This document shows positions 26,537 to 36,497 of a stretch of DNA of 64,000 bases, piece by piece. Each line of letters opens with the position of its first letter. The stretch's first letter is position 1. The stretch comes from RPQJ01 sp963712815 (GTDB taxonomy: Bacteria > Pseudomonadota > Gammaproteobacteria > Steroidobacterales > Steroidobacteraceae): positions 44,544 to 108,543 of the forward strand of contig CAVQJL010000003.1 in assembly GCA_963712815.1 (NCBI GenBank). The letters are read 5' to 3'. The notes below the pieces were generated by a model. It did no database searches. It saw only the letters and a program-made list of their open reading frames with translations, and was not told the origin of the DNA. The position numbers and the translations under genes were made by a program.

Positions 26537-28822
26537 ATGAAGACGATGAACCCACTCTGTAAAGCGCGAGCACGCGCACAGGCCCGAGGCAAGGGTTTCC
26601 ACGCCGGGACCGGTCTCCTGCTCGCCGTGGTACTGGCCCTCGGCGCCTGCGCAAAGGGGCCCGAGCCAGCGCCGCTCGCGTTCCCGAGCGAGCCGACCGG
26701 TAGCATCGAGATCAAGTATCCCCTCGACGAGACGCTCTTCCCGCCCGAGATCGTCGCCCCGACCTTCGTCTGGAGCGACGAGACCGCGGGCGTCGAGAAA
26801 TGGACGGTCCTGCTCCGGTTCGACGGCACGGACGAGTTGCTGCGGTTCCCGATCACCGAACCCGGCTGGCGCCCGTCGGAGGCCGACTGGGCCGTGATCA
26901 AGCAACGCAGCGTGGAGGTAGACGCCGAGGTGGCGATCGTCGGCATCGGCGCGGACTCGAAGGCCGTCTCGTCGGCGAGCGTCCGCATCCGCACGTCGAA
27001 GGACCCGGTGGGAGACTCGATCTTCTATCGCGAGGTCCCGCTGCCGTTCATCACGGCCGTGCAGGATCCCTCGCGCATCCGCTGGCGTTTCGGGCCGATC
27101 GACTCCGAGGGACAGCCTCCCGTCGTCCTCGAGGACCTGCCGGTTTGCGGCAATTGCCACTCCTTCTCGGGAGACGGCAGCGTCCTCGGTCTCGACGTGG
27201 ACTACGGCAACGACAAGGGAGCGTATGCAATCCTCCCCGTGTCCGAGCAGATGGTGCTGGACGACGAGAAGATCATCACCTGGAGCGACTACAGGAAAGG
27301 CGACGGCGAGACGACCTTCGGGCTGCTCTCCCAGGTCTCGCCCGACGGTCGCTACGTGATCAGCACGGTCAAGGACCGCGCGGTGTTCGTGGCGACGCCC
27401 GACATCTGGTACTCGCAGCTCTTCTTCCCGATCAAGGGCATTCTCGTCGTCTACGACACCGAGACCGGTTCCTTCAAGCCGCTGCCAGGCGCCGACGACC
27501 CCGAGTATGTGCAGAGCAACCCGACCTGGAGCCCGGACGGGAAATCGATCGTCTTCGCGCGGACGAAGGCGTACCGGAAGGACTCGATCGCAAACGCGAC
27601 GAGCGTCCTGCTGAGCGAGAAGGACGTCCCCGAGTTCGTCGACGACAAGGAGCCCTTCAAGTTCGACCTGTACCGGGTTCCGTTCAACGACGGGCGCGGC
27701 GGAAAGGCCGAGCCGATCGAGGGCGCCTCGCACAACGGCAAGAGCAACTACTTCGCCAAGTTCTCGCCGGACGGCAAGTGGATCGTCTTCTGCAAGGCCG
27801 AGAACTACATGCTGCTGATGCCGGACAGCGAGCTCTTCATCATCCCGGCCGAAGGGGGCGAGGCCCGGCGACTGCGCGCGAACACGCCGCGCATGAACTC
27901 ATGGCACAGCTGGTCGTCGAACGGTCGCTGGCTCGTGTTCTCCTCCAAGGCCAACACCGCCTACACGCAGCTTTTCCTTACGCACATCGACGAGAACGGC
28001 GAGTCCACGCCGCCGGTGGTGCTGGAGCGCTTCACCGGGGCCGACCGCGCCGCCAACATCCCCGAGTTCGTACCGCTGCCCGCCGAGGCGATCGCGAAGA
28101 TCAAGGAGCAGTTCCTCGACGCCTACTCGTTCCTTCGCGCGGGCATGGCCAACGAACGAACCGGCAACTACCCCGCTGCGGTCAAGGCCTATGAGCGGGG
28201 GCTCGCCGTCGAACCCGAAAACGTGGAACTCCTGAACGCCCTTGGCTTCTCGCTGTTCCAGCAGGGCAAGAGCCAGGAGGCGGTGGTCGCGCTGGAGAAG
28301 GCGATCGCGGTGGACCCGAAGCACTGGAAGTCGCACAACAACCTCGCCCTCGCCGCCATCGACCTCGGCGAGATCGAGGTGGCCGAAGCCCACTATCGGG
28401 AATCGCTCGCGATCGAGCCGCAGCCCGCGATCTACAACGACCTCGGTTTCGTGCTGGAACGCCAGGGTTTGCCCGAAGAAGCGATTCGGGCGTACCGCAA
28501 GGCAATCGAGCTGGACCCGAAGTCGGCCACCGCTCAGTACAACCTCGGGTCTTCGCTCGCCCGCAGCGGAAATCTTGCCGAGGCCGAGCACCACCTGCGC
28601 AGTGCCCTCAAGATGAGCCCGGACGCCAAGACGTACACAGGGCTCGGCATCGTCCTGTGGCAACAGGGGCGCACGGACGACGCCGTTGCCAGCCTGCGCG
28701 CCGCGATCGAGGCGGACCCGACGGATGCGACCGCCCGACAGAAGCTCGCCGAGATCCTCGAGAGCGCGGGACGCACCGACGAGGCGCGCCGGGAGATCGA
28801 AGCAGTGGGCGCAGCTCAGTGA
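26537..28822 (+). CDS. lipoprotein with CxxCH heme motif, TolB-like beta-propeller and TPR array
   Basis: A 761-residue envelope lipoprotein with lipobox LALGAC (Cys38). A beta-sandwich-like region follows, then VCGNCHSFSG near residues 203-212. This CxxCH motif could bind heme c. After it come propeller blades with the PD40/TolB signature SPDGKSIVF (about 338), FSPDGKWIVF (about 412) and SSNGRWLVF (about 458). From about 535 to 755 there are six or so TPR units (AVKAYERGLAVEPENVELLNALG and similar). The ATG at 26537 places the lysine-rich signal start properly. The open frame begins earlier, at 26399. A tetratricopeptide-scaffolded redox or binding role is an inference. It ends seven bases inside the convergent vapC. 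Confidence 0.82.
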   Translation: MKTMNPLCKARARAQARGKGFHAGTGLLLAVVLALGACAKGPEPAPLAFPSEPTGSIEIKYPLDETLFPPEIVAPTFVWSDETAGVEKWTVLLRFDGTDELLRFPITEPGWRPSEADWAVIKQRSVEVDAEVAIVGIGADSKAVSSASVRIRTSKDPVGDSIFYREVPLPFITAVQDPSRIRWRFGPIDSEGQPPVVLEDLPVCGNCHSFSGDGSVLGLDVDYGNDKGAYAILPVSEQMVLDDEKIITWSDYRKGDGETTFGLLSQVSPDGRYVISTVKDRAVFVATPDIWYSQLFFPIKGILVVYDTETGSFKPLPGADDPEYVQSNPTWSPDGKSIVFARTKAYRKDSIANATSVLLSEKDVPEFVDDKEPFKFDLYRVPFNDGRGGKAEPIEGASHNGKSNYFAKFSPDGKWIVFCKAENYMLLMPDSELFIIPAEGGEARRLRANTPRMNSWHSWSSNGRWLVFSSKANTAYTQLFLTHIDENGESTPPVVLERFTGADRAANIPEFVPLPAEAIAKIKEQFLDAYSFLRAGMANERTGNYPAAVKAYERGLAVEPENVELLNALGFSLFQQGKSQEAVVALEKAIAVDPKHWKSHNNLALAAIDLGEIEVAEAHYRESLAIEPQPAIYNDLGFVLERQGLPEEAIRAYRKAIELDPKSATAQYNLGSSLARSGNLAEAEHHLRSALKMSPDAKTYTGLGIVLWQQGRTDDAVASLRAAIEADPTDATARQKLAEILESAGRTDEARREIEAVGAAQ

Positions 28823-29199
28823 CTCGTCTGCGCAAAGGCGACTCGGAGGCGAGCTGCCAAGGTCTCGAGATTCCGGTCGACGGTCCAGAACCGCGTATCT
28901 GGCGTCAACAGAGCGGACGCAAGCAACATGACGTCGACTGCCCCGCAACCAGCGTCGTAAAGTTTCATCGTTTCGACGAGTGACAGCGTTTCTTCGGTAG
29001 TCGCCACTTTCGTTTGCCGCAGCAGCTTGAGGTCACTCAGCGTTCTCTCGCGGGGGGCCGGCGGCGTACCGCACGCCAGTTCCAGCACGATCAGCGGATG
29101 ACACAGGACGCGATCGCTCTCGAGCAACGATTTCAGCACGGTATTAGGCCGGCGGAAGTGACCGACCCAGATCGACGTGTCGACCAGTACGGAGCTCAT
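28816..29199 (-). CDS. vapC: VapC-like PIN-domain toxin
   Basis: A 127-residue PIN-domain ribonuclease. The acidic catalytic residues are visible: Asp7 in VLVDTSIWVGHF, Glu in VLELACG, Asp in GAVDVMLLASALL and Asp in WTVDRNLE. Toxins of this family cleave RNA, often initiator tRNA. Its ATG overlaps the stop of the antitoxin gene (ATGA), the usual arrangement. The 3' end overlaps the convergent lipoprotein gene by seven bases. Confidence 0.93.
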   Translation of the reverse strand: MSSVLVDTSIWVGHFRRPNTVLKSLLESDRVLCHPLIVLELACGTPPAPRERTLSDLKLLRQTKVATTEETLSLVETMKLYDAGCGAVDVMLLASALLTPDTRFWTVDRNLETLAARLRVAFAQTSH

Positions 29200-29405
29200 C
29201 GCGCGGGGCGGCCCGCCAACCGACGACGCGGGATGTCCGGCATCTCCGGCGCAGCACCGCCCAGTGCGGCCAATCGCTTTCCTGACTGTACCCGCACGAA
29301 GACGCGCATCGCCTCGCGGACGATCTCGGCTTTATCCATACCAGGATCCGCGACTTCCACCGCCTGACGGAACAGTTCATCGTCGATCGTGATCGTCGTT
29401 CTCAT
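29196..29405 (-). CDS. vapB: VapB-like antitoxin (type II, DUF2191-like)
   Basis: A 69-residue antitoxin with the N-terminal ribbon-helix-helix start MRTTITIDDELFRQAVE and a KAEIVREAMRVFVRVQ helix. The C-terminal tail is basic and proline-rich and would wrap the toxin. The complex normally represses its own promoter, which would lie just upstream, at 29406-29450. The pair is coupled by a four-base overlap. Confidence 0.92.
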   Translation of the reverse strand: MRTTITIDDELFRQAVEVADPGMDKAEIVREAMRVFVRVQSGKRLAALGGAAPEMPDIPRRRLAGRPAR

Positions 29406-29504
29406 GCCTGCACCTCTACATCAAAAGTGATGCAGTCTAGCACCATCTGACGCATCCAAGCATGGTCGAATGCGGACCGCGCCTCGGTCAGGCACTGATC
29501 GGGT

Positions 29505-30605
29505 TCACTCGCAGAGGCCGAAATAGCGCTCCGCCGAGCACGCCCGGCAAGCCGCGGCCGGGTCGTCCTGGTGCTCGATCACGCACTGCACGAAGCTGTG
29601 CGCCTCCGGGCGGTCCATCCGGTAGTAAGGATCCTTCGATCCCTGGCACCAGTTGGTGGCGCCGGACAACACGGCCGAGATCACCGGCTCGACGATGCCG
29701 TCACGCACCAGGAACAGCGGCGAGCCCGAGTCGCCGAAACACACGGTGTTGTCGCCCTTGCGCACGTCCTGCCGCGGCAGGAGGGCGTTGTCGAACAGGT
29801 GCGTGATCGGCCCGACCTCGGCGATTCGCTTCACGCCGTTGCCGCCGCCGAGATCGGTCATCGGACCGAGCTCCGCGGTCGGCCGCGCGCCGAAGGTCTT
29901 GGCCCAGTTGAGCCCATAGCCCACGCTCACCGCAGGGGTGCCGATCAGGCCGTCGATGCGGTTGAGCTCGCCGACCGGCTGCAGCGGCAGCGGGGCGATG
30001 TGCGTGACGGGCTGCTCGAGCAGCAGCGCGCCAACGTCCGGTGCAAGCTGCAGGTTCGGCACCGCGCGTGTCGCCCGACCGTCGCGCCGCAGCGTCGGCC
30101 GCAGGTAATCGGGGTGTGTCAGGCCGTGCGCGATCGCCACGCCGTCGTTGCGGCCGGTGACCGCTGCCGCGATGAACGTCGGCGATGGCGACGATCGCGA
30201 CTCGGTGTCGCAGGCGTACTCGTCAACGAGGTACTCCGCATACTCGACCCCCTGCTCGGCGAGGAAGCAGCGAAAGTCGTTGGCCGTGGCGGTGACGTCG
30301 AAGCTCACCCAGACGCGGCTGCTGTAGCCGGCGACCCCGATGTCTTCGGTGTAGTTGAATGCCGTGCAGTGAGAGGCCGTGAGAATCACCCTCTCGGCGA
30401 CCAGCGTGCCGGAGCAGGACAACTCGGCATAGGCCACCTCCGGCACGTCGCCTTCGGGCAGGTAGACGAAGAACTCGTAGTAGCCGGCCACCGCCGGGTA
30501 CAGGCCCTGGTTGTCCGGAAGGCCGTCGCTGGCGAGCGCCGGCCCATGGGCCAGCAGGGCGGCAAGACAGGCCCCGAGAAACGCTGACTGCTGCATGACT
30601 GGCAT
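29505..30605 (-). CDS. secreted trypsin-like (S1) serine protease
   Basis: A 366-residue S1 peptidase with a signal peptide (FLGACLAALLAHGPALA). The triad is readable: His in ILTASHCTAF (about residue 79), Asp in APDVGALLL (about 188-192) and Ser in CFGDSGSPLFLV (about 290-300). The C-terminus has a PAAACRACSAERYFGLC Cys-rich end. The alternative ATG at 30596 has better ribosome-site spacing. The enzyme probably acts in the periplasm or outside the cell. Family length is normal and no interruption is seen. Confidence 0.9.
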   Translation of the reverse strand: MPVMQQSAFLGACLAALLAHGPALASDGLPDNQGLYPAVAGYYEFFVYLPEGDVPEVAYAELSCSGTLVAERVILTASHCTAFNYTEDIGVAGYSSRVWVSFDVTATANDFRCFLAEQGVEYAEYLVDEYACDTESRSSPSPTFIAAAVTGRNDGVAIAHGLTHPDYLRPTLRRDGRATRAVPNLQLAPDVGALLLEQPVTHIAPLPLQPVGELNRIDGLIGTPAVSVGYGLNWAKTFGARPTAELGPMTDLGGGNGVKRIAEVGPITHLFDNALLPRQDVRKGDNTVCFGDSGSPLFLVRDGIVEPVISAVLSGATNWCQGSKDPYYRMDRPEAHSFVQCVIEHQDDPAAACRACSAERYFGLCE

Positions 30606-30695
30606 CCCCGTTGGCGAGCGCGCAAGTACCCGCCGCGAGTCTAGCGAATCTCCACGTATGACGTAGCGGTCTGAGGGCGCCAGGCGGACGGCGGC

Positions 30696-31493
30696 CTAAA
30701 GCAGGCCCGCGATCGCCAGCGCGTTGACGAGCGCCACCGCGATAACGTTGAACACCACGACGTAACCGACGACCAGGAGCAACGCCCGGCCGAGGGCCAT
30801 GCCCCAGCCGATGCCTCGGAATCCGCGCTGGCACCACCCGAGGTACGCGGTCTGCAGACCCAGCACGACGCCGAGCCCTGCGGGGCTCCCTGGCGCAATC
30901 ACGGCTCCGGCCATGACGCCGATCAGGCTGCCGTGCCCGATGCAGTACGCGTCGAAGACCAGTAACTCGGCGTAGTTGAAGCGCGCGCTGCGGCCCGCCA
31001 GTCGCTGCAGTGCGGCGAGCAGCATGATGGCCGGGAAGAACAGGTAGGCCGTCAGGCTGACGATGAGTTGAATCGCTGCCCGGTCGCGTTCGGTCTCGGT
31101 TGGCACGCCGGGCGCCGTAACGTCGATGTCGAGCAGATGGATGGCAATGACGCACGCCGTCGTGATCACGAACGCGTAGCGGAAAGGGCTCGTATACGCC
31201 AGGCGGCGGCCGGCGATGTAGTCGAGCACGACCTGCCCCGGCCGTTTGCACAGGCCCGCAAACGTCCGGGCGAGGGCGAAGTCGAACTCGACGAGCCGCC
31301 CCCAACCGTCGCCGAGTGCGCGGTGCAGCGACAGACGCTCAGCCCTGCGCTGACCGCAGGCGCTGCAGTACTCGCCCGGCAACGCGACACCGCAGTTGCC
31401 GCAGCAGTCGGCAGGCTCGCGGGTCACGTCGCCGCCCGACCCGGGTGTCGGCGGACGGCCCGGCCGCACGGCAGGAACCGCAGTTCCATCCAC
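30696..31493 (-). CDS. DUF3667-type membrane protein with zinc-ribbon start
   Basis: A 265-residue integral membrane protein. The N-terminus has CCGNCGVALPGEYCSACGQRR, a four-cysteine ribbon typical of DUF3667 proteins, followed by RLVEFDFALARTFAGLCKRP and YIAGRRLAYTSPFRYAFV. Five or so membrane segments follow. The start is a GTG at 31493, with a second GTG at 31427 nearer the ribbon, and neither is decisive. Function is unknown. Confidence 0.88.
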   Translation of the reverse strand: MDGTAVPAVRPGRPPTPGSGGDVTREPADCCGNCGVALPGEYCSACGQRRAERLSLHRALGDGWGRLVEFDFALARTFAGLCKRPGQVVLDYIAGRRLAYTSPFRYAFVITTACVIAIHLLDIDVTAPGVPTETERDRAAIQLIVSLTAYLFFPAIMLLAALQRLAGRSARFNYAELLVFDAYCIGHGSLIGVMAGAVIAPGSPAGLGVVLGLQTAYLGWCQRGFRGIGWGMALGRALLLVVGYVVVFNVIAVALVNALAIAGLL

Positions 31494-32016
31494 ACGAAGC
31501 AGGGGTTCTTCTCGTTCATCGCGGTCTCGACGCGGGGTCGGAGGCGTGGATGGTACCCTCCCGAAGCGGCCTTCCCGAACTCCCCTGCCCTGTCAGTCGG
31601 CGAAAAGCAGGATCGCAACTCGATCCATGATCCTTCGCCGAGTCATCGCGCATTTCAGGAAGCAGGAATGGACCGCCTGTCGCTTGATCTGTACGAAGAC
31701 GCAGACGAACTCGACCGAGCGGTCGCACCGGCGCAGGGCTGGGCGCGTGCCGCCCGCACCGTGCGGGCCGGGCCGGGATTTCGCGCCGGTTTACAGTGCC
31801 GATCGATTCTGTCATGGTCAATTTCGCCATGAGTGGCCAATGGTGGCCAATAGCGATTCGAAAAATGCTCGTGGTTCCGATGAGCCAGTCGCGACTTCAT
31901 TTTCCATAATGCAGTGTGAAAAGCCGCAGGCAGTTGCTTCGGAGCGGACACGGCCACAACGGTTGCTGGTCGCGGGCGGCTCAACACAAGACACGCTTGA
32001 GGAAGGGGAGAGAAAC
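31494..32016 (+). pseudogene. intergenic region with N-terminal remnant of a DUF6090-like protein
   Basis: At 31627 an ATG begins MILRRVIAHFRKQEWTA, which closely resembles the first 17 residues of the intact DUF6090-like proteins at 46789 and 47606. The similarity stops there and unrelated sequence follows. The remaining bases up to 32016 include the promoter region for the esterase-like gene. GGAAGGGGAG precedes ATG 32017. Nothing else is recognised. Confidence 0.5.
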
Positions 32017-33328
32017 ATGAAAACACGCATCTACGGATCATTCTTTTCGGAGCGATGGACAGCCACGCTGGCCGCGTTGCTGCTGGTCGGCGGAACCGCC
32101 GCCGCCGACGTTCCGGGCCTCAATGCCAAGGCACTCGGCGAATTGCGACAGGCGGGTGTCGACAAGTATCTCGGAACGTCAGAGTCGACCCGGAGCGAGT
32201 ATGGCGTCTGGATCAGGCACGCTTTCAATCCCCGGTACGCGCCCGACGCGGGTTACGGAACGGGTGTCCGCGCGGACGGTCCGGTGTGCATCGCCGGCAC
32301 GCCGTACTCGGTGTTCACGCGGGAGGGCGACCCGAAGAAGCTGCTGATCTTCCTGCAGGGCGGCGGCGCCTGCTGGCAGGGTTTCTACAACTGCAACATC
32401 TGGGCGAAGCCCAGGCACCCCCGCAGCAAGGGCCGTTACCCAGGCGTATTCGATCCGACCTCGCCGCAGAATCCGTTCGCCGACTACTCGGTCGTCTACA
32501 TGCCGTATTGCGACGGCTCCACGTTCGGCGGCGACAACGACGTGAACGATCCGGGCTTCCTCGTTCGGAGGGGTCCGCTACCACCGCGGCCTACGCAACG
32601 TCAGTGCGGGCATGGATGTCGCGAAGGCAATGTTCCCGGACGCCAAGCAGATCACGGTCATGGGCCACAGCGCGGGCGGTGTCGGCGCCGCGGCCTTCGC
32701 GCCGTTCCTGGCCCGTTTCGCGTTCGGCAACAACACCAAGCTCACGGTCTACAACGACGCCGGCCCGATCGCGGTCAACCTGGGCACGCCTCCCACCTCG
32801 GCGGGCGGTCCCGACACTCCGTGGCTGTCGGTCTGGGCCCGCCAGAACGACTGGAAATTCCAGAAGTTCTACCCGCAGAGCTGCGTCGCCGACGGCCGTT
32901 GCAATGCCTTCGGCCAGCAGACGGGCATCATCAGCTGGCGGCTCGAGAACGACTCGACCATCCGTGAGGGGTTCTACGAGACGGACTCGGACAGGACCAA
33001 CCGCTTCTTCGCGCAGGGCGACGGCACTCGAATGGATCCAGCGGTCTACCGCCAGCTGATCCTCACCGAGCACGGCGCGCTCAATGCGGCGTACCCGAAG
33101 CGTTACAAGCGCTTCATCGTCAGCGGCGACGACACGCATGGCGGCGTCCAGGTCACCGCCGCGACGCCCAACTCGCCCTACCCGCAGCCGTTCCCGTTCT
33201 ATACGCAGCAGGCGAACGGCACGCTGCTGACCTACTGGGCCACGGAGTTCGTGCGCATCGGCGCGCGCCAGTCGCAATTCGGCTGGAAGGACATCGTCGA
33301 GGATTACGTTCCGGTCCCAATGCCGTAG
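32017..33328 (+). pseudogene. pectinacetylesterase/Notum-like secreted hydrolase, frameshifted
   Basis: The first frame (ATG 32017, good ribosome site) has a signal peptide, then LLIFLQGGGACWQGFYNC, which holds the oxyanion-hole Gly-rich strand, and YCDGSTFGGDN. The second frame (from about 32560) continues SFGGVRYHRGLRN, then GHSAGGVGAAAF with the nucleophile serine and a long helical cap, up to VEDYVPVPMP. The frames differ by one base and meet near 32556-32570, where a one-base indel would reconnect them into a single protein of about 436 residues. The reaction would be release of acetyl or acyl groups from a polysaccharide or other ester, if it is intact. Confidence 0.78.
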
Positions 33329-33343
33329 AACCACGGGTCGGAG

Positions 33344-33414
33344 CGAGAAGAACCCGGCCACGTCGGTGACCGTGGTCAGGATGATCGAGGACGACGGGCG
33401 GGATCCTGGCCCAG
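33344..33414 (-). pseudogene. short duplicated fragment of mgtE
   Basis: Bases 33344-33395 are identical to 36543-36594 in the mgtE gene, and similarity continues to about 33414 with small changes. It encodes the mgtE peptide SSSIILTTVTDVAGFFS. No other part of mgtE is present, so this is a stray copy of about 70 bp between two damaged genes. Confidence 0.85.
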
Positions 33415-33880
33415 GGGGGTCAGCACGAACGGGCAACGGGTGTCCGCGGTCCGACAAACAAGCCATCGTGTCTTGAAGTTGGACGTCCCGTAGTAGAGCC
33501 ACTCGGGTGCCGCACTATCCGCCGCGCACAGTCCCGCAGGCTTGCACCGGACTGCTGCTTTACGAACACGGTGTCCCACGGACAGAAGATTGTCTCCATG
33601 TCCTTGGACGAGTTGTGAGCGAAGAGCGTGCCGTCCGGATTGATCCGGTTGAAGCCATTCACGCCTGTGCCTACATCCTCCCAGACCAGGATGCCCTCGA
33701 CGACATCACTCTCGCCGGGGGGGTTGCAGCCGATGAACACTTCTCCGACCACGGCATCGTAGAAGCAAGCACCGGGCTTCATCAGGTCGGCGATACATTC
33801 CGGCCGGCTCTGGGCAAGAGCGTTGCCGCTCAACAGGCGGCCACCGCGACCAGGCCAAAGCACACGTGCATCCAATTCAT
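33376..33880 (-). pseudogene. broken secreted Cys-rich protein
   Basis: From ATG 33880 a signal peptide begins (MNWMHVCFGLVAVAA), but a one-base shift near 33833-33842 moves the continuation LLSGNALAQSRPEC into another frame. That frame runs through ACFYDAVVGEVFIGCNPPG and CPWDTVFVKQ. A second shift near 33550-33562 is needed to reach CKPAGLCAADSAAPEWLYYG and RWLVCRTADTRCPF. The 3' end runs into the mgtE fragment, so the natural terminus is lost. The family is unknown. Confidence 0.55.
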
Positions 33881-35148
33881 CTTGCGTACAGTGATCTCGG
33901 CGGCGGGGGAGCGAATGACTTCGACGTGCTCGTGAGATCGTCCAGTGACGGCGGACTCACCTGGAGCGCGCCGGGCGTGGTTCACGACGACGGAGGCGCC
34001 AACAGCCAGTTTCTTCCCTGGGTGGACGTCGATCAGCAGACCGGCCAGGTCGTCGCGGTCTGGTACGACGCGCGCAACGACGCCAACAACAAGAAAGTGG
34101 AGGTCTTCCTCGCCGTCAGTGACGACGGTGGCGCGACCTGGAAGCCCAACGTGCTGGTCTCGGACAGCCCCTCCGACATGTCGGTCGACAATGGGAGCAG
34201 GTACCTCGGCAACTTCCTCGAGTACATCGGCGTCGCGAGCCTCGGCGGCATGGCCTTCCCGGTCTGGGCCGACAACAGCGAGAGCCCGGGCGACCTCGAC
34301 TACTTCACCGACCAGATCCCGATCGGCACGGCGCCGGAATGCGACGCGAACGGTCCCTACACCGCGGAATGCGGGGTGCAGACCCAGCTCGACGGCTCGG
34401 GTTCGACAGATCCAAACGGCGGCGCGCTCACCTTCGCGTGGACCGGGCCGTTCCAGCCCTCGCCGAGCGCCAGGCGCGACGCCCACCGTCTCCTTCGGTC
34501 GCACCCACTGGCGACAAGGTCGTGAAGCTGACCGTGACGGATCCCGACGGCGAGACCGATTCGTGCCAGGCGATGGCGACGGTGCAGGACACCATGGCGC
34601 CGTCCGTCTCGGCGCCTGACGACGTCAGGGCCGAGTGCACTTCGCCCGACGGCACGCCCGTGAACCTCGGCAGTCCGATCGTAGGCGACGAGTGCGACGA
34701 AAACCCGTCGATCTCGAACGACGCGCCGCCGCTGTTCCCGCTCGGCACGACGACGGTGAACTGGCTCGCGACCGATGCGGACGGCAACCAGGGACAGGAC
34801 ACCCAGTCCGTGCTGGTCGAGGACACGACGCCTCCGCAGGCCTTCTGCAACTCGCCGGCGACGATCACGCCGCCGGATGCGCCGATCAGCTTCACCGCGA
34901 CGGCGACGGATACCTGCGGTACGGCGGACGCGCGGATCGTCTCCTACGACTGCTACGCCTACACGAAGAAGGGCAAGCGGATCGACAAGACCTACTCGTG
35001 CCAGGTCGCCTTCAGCGGCGATACGGTCACGGTTCTCGACTCGGGTGGGGTAGGCGACTTCATCGCCTGGACCGTCGAGGCGGCCGACGAGAACGGCAAC
35101 TCGACCTCGACCTCCTGTGAACTGCAGGTGGTGAATCCCGCGAAGTAG
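33866..35148 (+). pseudogene. sialidase/BNR-repeat plus PKD/HYR protein, truncated and frameshifted
   Basis: The 5' part reads HLAYSDLGGGGANDFDVLV and SSSDGGLTWSAPG, with Asp-box-like repeats (SxDGGxTW) and WYDARNDANNKKVEV, as in exo-sialidase/BNR proteins. It has no start domain or signal peptide and begins inside the signal region of the opposite-strand gene. A PKD-like CDANGPYTAECG...FAWTGPF segment is then split twice within 34450-34520. The last frame carries GDKVVKLTVTDPDGE and HYR-type repeats up to ELQVVNPAK. An intact homologue would be a large secreted adhesin or glycan-binding protein. Confidence 0.7.
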
Positions 35149-35168
35149 GTCCTGCGGGGCCGTACGGT

Positions 35169-35197
35169 GAAGGGAGCGGGCTGAACCCGCTCCCTTC
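35169..35197 (+). terminator. 12-bp hairpin after the HYR-repeat remnant
   Basis: GAAGGGAGCGGG (35169-35180) and its complement (35186-35197) enclose a five-base loop, 20 bp after the stop at 35148. The stem is strong but no T-run follows, so it is a likely but imperfect terminator. Confidence 0.6.
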
Positions 35198-35276
35198 CGG
35201 GGAGACCGATCCGCTGGATGACCTGGAAGCCATGCGTCGTCCGAAAATCGTCCCGATCACCGGGCGAAGATGGCCT

Positions 35277-36410
35277 TTACCTGCTCCTCGGGCAGTTCCG
35301 CCACGCGAAAGCCCGATGCGCCGACGACGGTCTTGCGCCGACCATCGAGTTGACGATCGCCTCCTCGGTCGCCTGCACGGTGGCCGTGAATACCGTCGTC
35401 AACGAGTAGTTCGGGTACAGCGTGACGTCCGAGTGCTCGTACTCGGTCATCCGGCCGGCGTTCGCCGTGGAGAACGCGACGAAGATGTCGCCGGACCCGT
35501 CGGTGCTGACCGCGCCAAGCCGCCCCAGTGCAAGGGAAGGACGCTTTGCGACCCGCTCGAGCTGGTGCGGCAGCAGCGGCGCATCGGTCGCGACGACGAT
35601 GATGATCGATCCGTCGCGCGTGCGCGGCGAGATCGTGCTGGCAACGGTCTCATCACAATACGGGTACCAGTCGACGTGCCGTTCGACGGCCGGGTCCGTG
35701 AAGCAGTGCTTGCCCACGGGCAGCAGGTGGCTGACGGGCCTGCCGCCGAGGCGGAGGTCGTCGCCGTCCCAGTTGTAATTGCACTGCACGAGGACGCCGA
35801 CCGTGTAGGTCTTGCCCTGTACGTCGAATTGCCGCGAGGCCGTGCCGATGCCGCCCTTGAAGCCGTTGCACACCATGCCGGTGCCGCCGCCGACGGCGCC
35901 TTCCTCGACGGGACCCGTCGTGGCGATACGCATCGCCTGCAGCGCATGCTCGCGGGTCACGTGGAAGCCGTTGATGTCGTTCAGCGCGCCGTCGTAGGTT
36001 TCCGCGGTGACCGGCGCGTGCCAGTCGGCCTTCCAGCCGCGCTGCACCATCCAGCCGACCGCGGCGTCCCGCACCACGCCCACGCTGTGGGTGTTCGTGA
36101 TGCCGATCGGCCCCTCGATCAGGCCGCGCTCCTCGAGCCAGGTCGTGCCGGTCATCTCGCCGGCGGCATTCAGCGTGAACCAGCCCGCAAACACGGGCTC
36201 CGTCGACGCCTTGCCGCGCGGGTGTATCGCTGTGACGCCGGTGCGCACCGGGCCCTTGCCGACCTCGAGCGCTCCGCTGCCCTCGATGAGCGTCACCTGG
36301 CCGACCTCGACGCCCGCGACGTCGGTGATTGCATTCAGCGGGCCCGGCTGGCCTTCGAACGGAATGCCGAGGTCGCGCGCGCGCGGATTGTCTGCGGCGA
36401 GCCCGGACAC
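35277..36410 (-). CDS. P1-family (S58, DmpA/BapA-like) aminopeptidase, frame-damaged at both ends
   Basis: This frame encodes a self-processing N-terminal-nucleophile peptidase that removes N-terminal residues from peptides or beta-peptides. It has NAITDVAGVEVGQVTL, GGGTGMVCNGFKGGIGTAS and the cleavage/nucleophile site DG-SIIIVVATDAP at about residue 268. Two one-base shifts are suspected. At 36416-36419 (GGGG), one more base would join the upstream signal peptide MKRQIFHAILVGTIAVMAP (ATG 36471) to LLVSGLAADNP. Near 35333, one more base would give the family-like end KTVVGASGFRVAELPEEQV with a stop at 35257. As written, the open frame starts at a GTG and has an atypical C-terminus. Confidence 0.85.
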   Translation of the reverse strand: MSGLAADNPRARDLGIPFEGQPGPLNAITDVAGVEVGQVTLIEGSGALEVGKGPVRTGVTAIHPRGKASTEPVFAGWFTLNAAGEMTGTTWLEERGLIEGPIGITNTHSVGVVRDAAVGWMVQRGWKADWHAPVTAETYDGALNDINGFHVTREHALQAMRIATTGPVEEGAVGGGTGMVCNGFKGGIGTASRQFDVQGKTYTVGVLVQCNYNWDGDDLRLGGRPVSHLLPVGKHCFTDPAVERHVDWYPYCDETVASTISPRTRDGSIIIVVATDAPLLPHQLERVAKRPSLALGRLGAVSTDGSGDIFVAFSTANAGRMTEYEHSDVTLYPNYSLTTVFTATVQATEEAIVNSMVGARPSSAHRAFAWRNCPRSR

Positions 36411-36497
36411 GAGCAGGGGCCATGACGGCGATGGTGCCTACGAGGATGGCATGGAAAATTTGTCGTTTCATCCTGGAACTCCGACGAGCTCGTCGCT

